A stretch of DNA of 64,000 nucleotides, from assembly GCA_035772735.1 (NCBI GenBank), contig JASDFA010000004.1, forward strand, positions 23,578,501 to 23,642,500. The letters are read 5' to 3'. Made by a program: the position numbers and the translations under genes. This document shows, piece after piece, positions 23,157-33,260 of the stretch. The notes below the pieces were generated by a model. That model was not told where the DNA came from. It was given only the letters and a program-made list of their open reading frames with translations, and searched no databases. Numbering within the stretch: position 1 is the stretch's first letter; each line of letters starts with the position of its first letter. Source of the stretch: Datura wrightii (lineage: Eukaryota; Streptophyta; Magnoliopsida; Solanales; Solanaceae).

Positions 23157-25112
23157 AAAGGATAGTCCACGTCGTGCCACGACATAAAATAAGGCGCTGC
23201 TTGGGAGGCAACCCAAGGTTACCTCAGGTACAATTTGTATTTTTGATTCTTGTGTTGCTTTTGTTATTTTCATTTTGTTTGTGTTTTTGGTGGAAAGTTA
23301 AGCACAGATGGAAGGGAAGTTTGAGTACCGAGACGGTGGAAGCTAAAGAGCATGGAAGAGAAGAAGTGTGGGGTTGAACACGCACCTCTGAAAACTTGAA
23401 AGGAAAGCATGCTTTTAGCTTGGCATAGAGGCTCAGGGAGTATTTCTCATCCTTTAAATGTTAATTTGATGCTATGAGGACATAGCATGATTTAAGTGTG
23501 GGGTGAGGGAAATTTCAAGAAAATTTCAATTTTTTTCGTGCTTAACGATTTTTGGTGAATGTAATGCTTGTGAGAAGAATTTTGAAAATTTTTTATGATT
23601 CAAGCATGACTTCATCACCCGTTGGTTTTTCTTTTCGGTTCTTTTCCGACGGGGGTCTTTGAACCGAAGAATAAAAATTTTCTTTTTCTTTCCTTTGTCT
23701 GTATATAGTGTTTTTAGTCATAGTTAGGGACTGTTTCCAACGATGGATGGATGACGACCGTCTTGAGGAAAATTAGTCGATAGGTTTTGGATTTTTGAAA
23801 CCATAACTAATTGGTGTTTGATGTTCTTGTTATGTGTTATACGTGATGGTAAGATGCAAGTGTGTGCAGTGTTGAAGCATGCAAGTGTATAACTTTGTGT
23901 GAGACACTTTGGTTCTTGAATTTGACTCAATATGATTGAAGCTTAATTCTGAATTCTTGTGATTAGCTGAGTAAGAGTCTGTTGAATGTGTCTTGATTTG
24001 AGCTTGTGCCATGAGTGTAAGGTTTTTGAGTATTTTGTGCTATTGTGGATTGTCTAGAACTTGCCTGGTGTGTTTATAAAACGAAATGAAGGCTGTGAAG
24101 TGTAGGAGATGATCTAGGCATTTCTTTGAATGAACCAAATTTTTATCCCTCATTTTACCTACCTTGAGAAATTAATCCTAGTTAGCCCCATTGAGCCTTG
24201 AGCCTATTCTTTGACAGCTGCAACATAAGCTTAATCCTTTTTCTTTCATTAGCCTTGAATTTGATCCAAAACTCCTAAGTGCTTAAGGGAAAAATATGAA
24301 AGAGTAAAGGAGTGAAAAGAAAGGAAAGTAGCAAGTTGTAGAAGTGGAGAAAAGGACAAAGGTCCACTTGTGTGAAAATGGTTGATTATTATTAAGGAGT
24401 TAGAAAACAAATTAATGAAATTTTTTTTTATAGAGCTCCTTACTAATAAGCTAAAAGTGCCTAAAGAAAGAGGGAACATAAGAGGAAAAAGAAAGCTGAA
24501 AGGAGAAAAAGGTTAAGTAAGGGAAGGGAAGTTCGTAATGAGGGCGTAATGTATTAAAAGCGCTTGGGAAAGTTAGTCACTATTATTGGCCAGAATAGTA
24601 CCTGCCTGTCCCTTAGCTTACATTACAACCCATTAAGTCCTACTTGATCTTACATTCACACATCCTTAAATTAGTGGAATAAAACACTAAGGGAAAGCTT
24701 ATGGGTCATTACATGATGCATGTGAATTCTTTGTGAAAGTGAGCGTAATTCTATTCATGTACCCACACATGTTGTGATTTAAAAAATTGTTTTTGTGTGT
24801 GATTGGGTAACTCTCTTTCCGTGAGGGGCACATGTTGAATGAAGGATATAATTCATGTGGGATTTCTTAATCAGTTGATTTGCATGAGTTTTCTAAGATT
24901 GAGAGTGGATTCTTGAGGTTAAGAAGTCTTAACATAGTTGTACTTCATTTCAATGATCAAATCGTGCATGCTCTATCTTTAGCTTGTTATCTTACGTAAT
25001 CATTGTAGCCGTAGCTTGAATATTCTTGCTAAATGAGTTATGGATGAGTCTCCATATGCATGAGATGTAATAGGTTGTTCGAGGACGAACAAGACTTTAA
25101 GTGTGGGGTAGG
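23157..25112 (+). other. Noncoding 3' region of copy V
   Basis: No credible ORF. It aligns in order with the noncoding 3' regions of copies I and VII. Landmarks: stem-loop ATGCTATGAGGACATAGCAT (23469-23488) then TTTAAGTGTGGGGT (23491-23504); GGATGGATGACGACCGTC near 23744-23761; stem-loop TTGTTCGAGGACGAACAA (25075-25092) and TTAAGTGTGGGGT before the LTR. It directly follows gag-protease, so this copy lacks the second ORF found in copies I and VII. Confidence 0.65.
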
Positions 25113-25680
25113 TGATCGTGGGCAAAAATAGCATGCCCGAGTGATGCTTTATACCTTAATTTAGTCTTGTTTATCTAAGTTATTTTATACATTTTCATGT
25201 GATTTTATGTAAATGTGAATATATACTAACCAACATGATTAGTCCTTGTTTTTGAAGGTTAATAATGCATTTGAGGAACTAATTCATGATTTGGTGAAGT
25301 GGAGGAATGGAATCAAGAGCAAAACGTGAAAGTCAACAAGAAAACATGCAATAACTGGCACCCTGCGCGATAGGGGTCGTGGCAGGCTGCCAACACGGCA
25401 ACACTTGGCCAAAAATTGCATTTTTTGGCACATTCCAGTGAGGGTACGCGTTACCAACGTGTCACGGAGGTCAAGTAGGGCGTTCAGCTCCGTGACACGT
25501 TGCTGTTCCACCACAGGCCAAATTTTGCAATTTTTCAGCATAGTATAAATTGAACCCTTAGCTCCTAAAATCATTTTGTCACGATTTATTCTAGAAAACT
25601 ACCTAGGAGTGAAGGGAGAAGTGGGAGAACTCATCTAGGGTTTGGCAAATTCCCTTCTCATCTACCAAATTCATGTAAGT
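25113..25680 (+). repeat. Truncated 3' LTR of copy V
   Basis: Matches 19135-19702 closely and stops at CATGTAAGT. From 25681 the sequence continues as a Tekay-like LTR interior. The break is abrupt with no target duplication visible, which suggests a deletion or illegitimate recombination rather than an insertion. Confidence 0.8.
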
Positions 25681-26873
25681 CGTGACCTCCCTAGGGTTAA
25701 TAGTTGTATCGACTCGTCCTCCAGAGGGAGAGGATACATCGCTCTACAGAGTGGCATATCGTCCGCTAGGGACGAAGATGGGATGCCAGTTTCCCCATAT
25801 TTTTCCGTGGTTGGCCTTTATACACCCCCGTCGAGTGCTTGCGCCCAGGGTGTTGATTTAAGGAGTCCTCCGGACTCAGGTACAGCTATAGTCAGGGGCC
25901 AGTGGGCCCAAGCTGCATACTTAGGGGACCGGCAGGATGCTTATATCCACTAGGTGATGTGGTATGACCTGGATAGGAGTAAATAGATTGTGATGATTTC
26001 ACCTTCCGGCTTATGGGGGCCAGGTAAGGTTTATGTTATGTTTTTTTAGTTATTGATAGATAGACAGTAGGACGCCACGTTATCAGGTATGACTCTTACT
26101 CTTCTCAGTATAGCTATGTTAGCCCTGATTCCTCTATCTCAGTCAGTTTCAGTCCGTCTCGTATTACTTCAGTTACTGTCAGCTTTATTACTTACTTTCA
26201 GTTTTTTTCAGTTATTGTTTTACATACTCAATACTAGTGGTACTGACGCCCGTTTTGGGGCACTGCATTACTTGCCTGCAGGTGTACATAGACGAGGAGC
26301 AGATCCCTCGTAGTTCCAGTCAGCAGTACAGAGCCTTCAACTCCTTTCATCTGGAGCTTGGAAGACAGAGGTTTACTCTCCTTTTGATTGTGCAGTATGG
26401 GTAGGCCGGGGCCCTTTCTCGACCATCTTATTATTCTTAGAGGCTTGAAGATTGTATTATATTCCCTATGGTTAGATGTATCGGCCGTGTGAGGCCATCT
26501 ATGTGTTTCAGATTATATGTGATGGCCATGTGGGGCCTTGTTCAGTTGTTAGTTGGTGACCTTGTCGGTCACAGATCAGTTTAGCACCTGATTTCATTTT
26601 CTTCAGCTATAACTAGATATCATGGTGGCCTTGTCGGCCCGCATAGGACTCCTTATATTTAGTTGTTTCTGGGTAGCTGTTTGCTTTTAACAAGTGGCTA
26701 TAGGCCTTGTCGACCAGAGGCTGTGTTTACAGTCGTTATATAGCCCGTCATTTTCTTGAATCCAGAGTTAGAGCCATCCTGGCACCAGATGTGCTTAGGC
26801 TCAATTAGTCCAGCAGTCCAGGTCCTAGTAGGGCACCAGGTATCAGTCATGCCTCCCAAGGTGGGGCGTGACC
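25681..26873 (+). repeat. LTR 3' portion of a Tekay-like element (VI)
   Basis: Similar by eye to 7870-9054 of the copy II LTR, including GGGGCACTGCATTACTTGCC, GGCCTTGTCGGCC and the ending GGGCGTGAC. The start of the LTR is missing at the join with copy V. It ends around 26873, but the expected final A of GTGACA reads C, so the exact end is unsure. No primer site follows, which suggests a 3' or solo LTR. Confidence 0.6.
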
Positions 26874-27339
26874 CTACCCATGATTATGATGTTGTTTTCA
26901 AAATGAAATGAGTAGATCCTAGTATGATAAAGATTTGGGCAATGCCCACATGTTGATGTAAAGTGATGATTTTCCTGACATAAGCTTACCTCATTGTTTG
27001 AAGTGAAGTTTCCCAATTTTTCATAAAGTCTAGCTTGTGGTATGTTGAGTTAAATACTTCTACATGTAGCTTACCACTTGATTTGGAGTAGATGCTCCCA
27101 CCTATGATTGAGCTTGTGGTACATTTCAAAATAAAGCTTTTCATATGCATGAATTCATAATTGAGATGTGTGTCTTTAATGAGCTTTGTCAATAGACAAT
27201 GTTGAGCTTCGTTTTATACGATCTTAAGTTATGCATGATTTCATGTTGAGCTTCATTTCATACGATGTTGATTTAGGAATGATTTCATATTTAGCTTCGT
27301 CATTAGACAATGTTGAGCTTCGTTATATATGATGTAGAG
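26874..27339 (+). repeat. Left part of an LTR split by copy VII
   Basis: 466 bp without a credible gene. It carries about three diverged repeats of a unit containing GTTGAGCTTCGTT..ATACGAT (27200-27330). It ends in TAGAG, the same five bases that begin the right flank of copy VII at 37237, so it continues there. Confidence 0.55.
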
Positions 27340-28776
27340 TGTTCGGCTGTTTCGGTTGGTATTATATATTATAAACCGACACGCAAGTGCACGTGGTCAA
27401 ACAAGTAATAAAGTGGCTAAGTAAGCCAAGTATCGATCCAAGGAGGCTCAGGATATGTAAAATTTGCCTAAGTATACTATATTCTTATCTTACTTCTAAT
27501 TATGCTAACAACAACGTAACCAATAGTTAAATGAGTTTTTGTTTATAAAATCTATATATACTAAAACTATTAATAATTATTTACTGTGAATTTAAACTAT
27601 GGATATGAGCATGCCAAGGTTAAGAACAAGTAATGAATTCGATTATAATAATAATTCGGTTAATCTCTTCTTCATGTTGCTAGCCAAGAACAGTAGCCTA
27701 GAAATTAAAACTCTCGTATTTAATTTCACTTAAGAATCATAAACCATTCGTCTACATTTCTGTGATCAAATGCAATTTACGACCTAGCAATACAATTCCG
27801 GTTCCTAAATTGACTAATACGGCTTTCAAGTATATTTCTATCAGGAAAGCACATCAAAACCCAATTTTCCCAAATCAAGTTAAGAACAATACCCTATTAA
27901 TTCACAACTTTCCAATTTCTTGCTCTCTCGAGTGAAATTGAACTTTTTAGATGTACATTAATGTCGGCCAAGCACTAATGCAGTAAGAACAAGAATTAAT
28001 AGAACAACATGAAAGAAGAAGAAGAAAACCATATCATTTACAATCAAAATTCACTACACATGTTCAAAACCTTAGCAAGGAAGAGACTTAGCCACTCATT
28101 TGTGGATTGATCATCCTAAAACAAGTGTAAATCATACATACAATTGATTGAAAGAAGAAAGAAAGAGAAGAAATCCCTTAGCTTTTTCGTCCCTCAACTG
28201 CTGCTAACCCTTCCTAGCTCCACCAAGTCTGAACTAATTAAAATAAACCTAAGTGTGCTATTTATACTAGAGGGAAATTTTTCCCGGAATAACAAGCAAC
28301 GTGTCACGGAGGTCAACGCGGAGCACTGCCTCCGTGACACAGCGTGGACGCGGACCTTCACTGGAAATCCAGGGTCCAGTAAATTAGCCTCAATGTGGCA
28401 CGGAGGCCAACGCGGAGGCCTATCTCCGTGCCACGGAGCTGTCGCGAGGCCTCACTGGAATTTGCCATTTAATTTCCTCTCCAGGCAGTGTGCCTCCGCG
28501 ATGGTAGCGTGGCACGGCTCCATCGCGGAGCCCCTATAATTTGTGCATTCCAATGTCTTTTCCACGCTCGTATCCAAGTACAACTCCGATATAGTTCCAA
28601 CATGCATTTTAGCTCCTAAAAATCATATTTTCCTGCAAAACAAATACTAATCATGTTGGTTAGTATAAATTCACATTTTATTACCAATTACATGAGAATA
28701 TATACATATTGCACACAAACAAGGTGAAAATAATACGTTTGAGTATCACTTGGGCATATAAATTTGCCCAAGATCA
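27340..28776 (-). repeat. 3' LTR of copy VII
   Basis: 1437 bp. On the plus strand it runs from TGTTCGGCTG to GCCCAAGATCA. It holds the promoter block: TATTTATA at 28259-28266 (TATA box on the minus strand), the inverted-repeat modules at 28301-28340 and 28395-28434, and a third pair CTCCGCGATGG/CCATCGCGGAG at 28494-28530. ORFs across this block recur in the other LTR and are chance readings. Confidence 0.9.
28259..28530 (-). promoter_or_regulatory. LTR promoter block with three inverted-repeat modules (copy VII)
   Basis: On the minus strand, three stem-loops lead to a TATA box (28266-28259). Module 1 has GTGTCACGGAG (28301-28311) and CTCCGTGACAC (28330-28340). Module 2 has GTGGCACGGAG (28395-28405) and CTCCGTGCCAC (28424-28434). 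Both have 18-nt spacers, and the T-A pair of module 1 is G-C in module 2, so pairing is kept. Module 3 is CTCCGCGATGG/CCATCGCGGAG. The same block lies at 36719-36990 in the other LTR. Confidence 0.6.
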
Positions 28777-30660
28777 CTTACCCCACACTTAAATCCTTGT
28801 TCGTCCTCGAACAACACATACACAGCTCATGCAAATTACATCCCAACCTTCGTCACTATGGTGCGACCATTTACGTTACGGTCATACCGATTATTCAATT
28901 TTTGCAAATCATCACAAAAACATGCTTGGTCTTACAATACAATGACCTTTAATACATCAAGACTTCCTAGCCTTTAAGAATTGATTCTTGATATCGGCAA
29001 ACTCATGCAAATCAGCTAATCAAGAAATCCAACATGAAAATCAATCTTTCATCAAGCATGTGCCCTCACAACTCAAGAGAATCTTCCCCTTTATGTTCAT
29101 GCAACACACAATCATTCAAGTAGGGGCATATAAAAATTAATTTCACTCTCTCTCCCAAAAGAATTCACATGCATCATGTCATGACCCATAGGCTTGCCCT
29201 TAGTGCATTACTCCACTAATATAAAGAAATGCAATGTAGGATCAAGTAGGACTTTAATGGGTTGTAACGGGGCTATGGATCTAGTATATATATTGGATTA
29301 GCCAATAATAGTCGCTAGCATCCTTAAGTGCCTTTTCAACACATTCCCATCGACTCATGGACATTGTTCCTCTCTTTTCTCTTTTTCTCCCATTCATGCT
29401 GGTTTACTTTCGTACTGCCCATTTCATCAAACACACTGGACACAAAACAAAGGGTTTTCATGTACCCTCAATATCATTTAATTATAACAAGTGCCTCTTC
29501 AACATCATCTTTTCTTTCCTCACTTTGCTTTTCTTTTTCTTTTCACTCTTTTCACTCTTTAACACTTTGGGAACATTTTTCTTTTCTTTGTAAGCGCTTA
29601 AGAGTTTTGTATAGACTTTTACAGCTAATGAAAAGAAGGAACAAAGCTTGGTTTATACAATTTTGGACAAAAGAAAGAAAGAAATCGGCTAAAGGCTCAA
29701 AAGGGCTGACTAGGGTATACAACATATAAAAAGGTAGAGTTTGACAAGAAAAAAATGGAAACTATCGGTTAAAACAAAGAAATGCCTACATCCTTTCCAA
29801 CACTACACCTCCTTCATTTCGTTTTGTATACACACCAGGCAAGTTCTAGACAATTCACAATGGCATAGAATAACAATACCTCACTTCACACTTCATGCAC
29901 ATGCTCGAATCAAGATGCATTCACAGACTCTCTAATTAGCCAATCACATGAATTCAAAATTAAGCCTCAATCATACTGAATCAAATTCTGCAGCCTAGGT
30001 AACTCAACATATTTACCAACTTGCATGCTTTCGAACGAACACGCAACGAATTTTTTTTGCAACCATAAAGCAACTACAGTTCATTGATGCAATCCACAAA
30101 AGAAAAATTAAAAACAAATTAAAATCCTACTCCTACCGACTACATTTCCCTTAAGACGGTCGTCATCCATCCATCATAGGGAACGGTCACTAACTATGAC
30201 ATTGGTTCAATGGGACTATTCTCGGTAAAAGAACCGAAAACAAACTCCGAGAAACCCAAACAAAATAAAAACCGAAAATTTTTGTAACACATCGATCATT
30301 TCGATAGAAAGAAAAATATTTACAAAACATTTTGATAAGTGCAAAATATTTTCGCAAAAATTTTTAAAAATATCGATCATCTCGATAGAAAAAAAAATAT
30401 TTACAAAATATTTACACTAGCAACCATAACTTTTCATAACACACATCATTAACCACACAAACAAATATATACAGATACAACACAAATCAGTTCATAACAG
30501 GGAAAACACAAACATACATACAAACCAAGGAAAAAGCATACAGCAGATTAGAGCCTAAGTCCCAGCACCTAGCTACTCCCCACCCCACACTTAAATCGAA
30601 CACTGTCCCCAGTGTTCACAAAAATTACAAAACAAAATTTCGGGTGGTGGAACTCCCTGA
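28777..30660 (-). other. Noncoding 3' region and polypurine tract of copy VII
   Basis: On the minus strand this follows the second ORF. It begins with stem-loop GAACACTGGGGACAGTGTTC (30598-30617) and TTAAGTGTGGGGT (30594-30582). GGATGGATGACGACCGTC lies near 30152-30169. It ends with stem-loop TTGTTCGAGGACGAACAA (28814-28797) and TTAAGTGTGGGGTAAG (28792-28777) next to the LTR. The last purine-rich stretch is the likely plus-strand primer. No credible ORF. Confidence 0.7.
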
Positions 30661-31881
30661 TCAGTCGAAATATTGGACTTCTTCATCTGGTGCTGCTGCC
30701 TCGTCCCCCATGTCTGAGTCAGCTCCATCATCGTCATCGGACTCCACATCGGAGTCCTCCCGACGTGTCTCCTCATCAGTAGGGACATCGTCATCAGTCG
30801 GCTCCACGAAGGCTGGTCCCACTTGGCATAAGGCTTTGGCATTCTCGCCAAATGGGTAATCCAGCTCCAGCTGCCATAATTCTTCCTCGGTGGCTGGTCT
30901 CCCACCAATCCGTAGCTGAAGCATCTGCATGCCGAACATATGTGCCATGTACTGATCGTCACGAGCATGTCACTCGCCCAAAGTCAGCACTGGCCCGTGT
31001 GTGGTGTCGGGGGCCTTAGTTTTTGTCACATCGAGGGCCCTCCGCTCCAACTGCGGAATGTAATCCAAGGCTTCTTCCTCAACATCGAGGCCTTGGAGGA
31101 AGGTGGTGATGAGTCCGCCAAACCCGTATCTGTGGCCCTGGTGTAGTCTGGCTCTCTTCATGGCGGATATAATGACCGCCCCAACATTAATTTCAAGCCC
31201 TTTCATAAGGGCATACACCAAGCAGACACGGTCCCGGGTCACATCCGTTATATGAACTCCCGGGATCAAGCATGAACATACAATTTTCAGCCATATTCTG
31301 GCCTCCCTGTTCATCTGCGAATAAGGTAGAGTCTGGTGGTAACCCCTCTCCTTATGTCTACTCCATCGGGCTGTGGATCGAGCCCCACACAATGTACGTC
31401 TGATGTCGGCGTACGGTGGGGTGATGTTTAGCTGGCGGAGAACGTGGGCGTCTGTGTCCCGCGCTCCAACGATGGCATTAAATTGCTAGGGTTCCAGAGT
31501 GACAATCTGCCCTCTGATTTTTATTGTGTGGCTTCTGATGGCCGGGTTCCAATTTGCGTAGAAATCTCGGACCAAATGAAGGTTGCACTCCTTGGGCTCC
31601 TGAAAGATAAAGCTGAGCCCAGCTGCTTCAATCCTTTGCACAATACGAGGGAACTCCTGTGCTAGTGGTTCCCGTGCAATATGTTCCTCCGGGAAGTACT
31701 TGCTCTCCTTATGCTTAGCATACCATTTTTTTCCTTCCTCGGTTACCCACCTTGTTCCGTATTGGCGGTGTTGGCCGCGCGGAATAGCTGGTGCAGCTGG
31801 GACTGCGGTGCCCAATCTCATTCTTTTTCTGTCGGTGCCTGAGGTAGAAGCACCCTTGCCCTTATCCTGTCTGCTAGCCAT
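30661..31881 (-). pseudogene. Second ORF of copy VII, PF20167-type 'plant transposon protein', two stops
   Basis: One reading frame of about 406 codons from ATG 31881 to the stop at 30661, interrupted by TAG at 31488-31486 and TGA at 30972-30970. The basic start (SRQDKGKG, DRKRMRLG) may be a nuclear localisation signal. The middle has YGTRWVTEEGKKWYAKHKE, FYANWNP and RVCLVYALMKGLEINVG. The tail is very acidic (DDDVPTDEETR, DVESDDDDGADSD). I recognise this from memory as the 'putative plant transposon protein domain' family, function unknown. It sits where Athila elements have an env-like ORF. A 3' splice-site-like TTGACAG lies 5 nt upstream of the ATG, so it could be made from a spliced RNA. 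Confidence 0.65.
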
Positions 31882-33260
31882 TGTACCTGTCAATATAAAT
31901 TAACAAGCACAAAGTTAAGCTATAAACATGTTAACTTCGGCTAAGGTCGGGTTAACAACGTTTACCCCACACTTAGGCCTTAGCTACTTTTACACAACTA
32001 CGGCAAGGATAACTCTACTTACACCAAAGACAACAACTATACAATTTATGCTTAGTGCGTTCACAAAAATTTCGACAGCATGACGCTTAGCGTACTACTT
32101 AGACTTCATACAGCTAATTCCAATCCTACTATCGCTAACAATTCAACCATCGCACTTAGCAACAAAAACAACAAATAAAAAAACAAAGACAAAACATTCT
32201 ATATACAAACGAATCCAAATAATCAAACCAATTTGCACAAATTTCGCATTTTCCCCAACAATTCGAGAATTCGTCGTCTTAACCTTCATACAATATTTAC
32301 AACGACTTATCTCTATTTACAAACACACCCCGGCATCTAATTTACCGAATTATCAAGTCACCCAAGTCAAATTCAACAACCCATGCCCTAAAATACAATT
32401 CTACAATCAAATTCGAATTATTTACATAATCGATAAGTTCAAACGCTAATTAGAACAATCCGAACATATATCCATCACAAATCACTCAACATCATGTTAA
32501 ATTGCTACTTAGGGTGATATATCTCACCTCGCATGCCCAAAGTCAACTAAAATCGCCAAAAATTTGAGAGAAACGAGGAAAACATACCTTTGAATTGAAG
32601 AACCGAAGAAACTTGACGTATTCCTTGCCTAATAGCGTGGCACGTTGGTTGGGGAGGGGGATTTGGGTGTTTTGGTCGCGGAGAGTAGAAGAAATGGGGA
32701 AAAATTGGGCAAAATCGGGGTTAATTTAAAGAAAAACACGCGGGTCACCCGGCAACCCGGTGTGACCCGGCACCAAATATAAGGCAACATGTCACGGAGG
32801 TCAACGCGGAGCCCCTCCTCCGTGACACGGAGCCAACGTGATGGCTCTCTGGAAATTTTTCAAAAATCCGGATTTTGACTTCAACGTGTCACGGAGGGTA
32901 ACGCGGAGCCCTTCCTCCGTGACGCGGAGCCCTTCCTCCGTGACGCGGAGCCAACGCGCCAGTGCACTGTTTCTTCCATTAAATTATTTTTTCATACCTT
33001 GCCTTATTTTTCCCGCTTCCATGCATATTTTTCTCCGTTTGACCTGAAAATCACTTCACTAAACGAAATTGGTTAGATTAATAGATTTCCCTAACTAAAA
33101 TGAAAAATATTAACTAAAACAAGAATGTAAACCTAATCAAGAAAAGAAAAATAAAAAAATAAAAATTATTTACACAAAGAAAAAAGGAAAGAAAATATTT
33201 TTCACGGGTTGCCTCCCGTGCAGCGCCTGGTTTACCATCGCGGCTCGACGTCCATTATGC
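31882..33260 (-). other. Spacer between gag-protease and second ORF of copy VII
   Basis: About 1.4 kb without a credible ORF. It holds a third TAAGTGTGGGGT motif (31975-31964, minus strand). It also holds two inverted-repeat modules of the LTR type: GTCACGGAG (32791-32799) with CTCCGTGAC (32818-32826), and AACGTGTCACGGAG (32883-32896) with CTCCGTGACG (32915-32924). Each spacer is 18 nt. The right arm of the second is repeated once more 21 bp on (32936). This suggests an internal promoter or regulatory region for the second ORF; that is inference. Confidence 0.5.

Larger units (their letters stand above)
19135..25680 (+). mobile_element. Athila-like non-autonomous LTR retrotransposon copy V
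   Basis: Plus-strand element: 5' LTR 19135-20566, tRNA-Asp primer site, gag-protease (20683-23156), long noncoding 3' region and a 3' LTR broken off after 568 bp (25113-25680). It has no RT, RNase H or integrase and no second ORF. Over the shared 568 bp the LTRs differ at about nine to ten positions by eye (roughly 98% identical), so insertion was fairly recent. GGGCC lies before the 5' LTR; the other target copy is lost. Confidence 0.8.

Noticed and set aside
28144..28539. 131-codon plus-strand ORF, also found at 36715-36999
   Set aside because: It crosses the LTR promoter stem-loops and recurs only because the LTR is duplicated; no domain and opposite to the element's strand.
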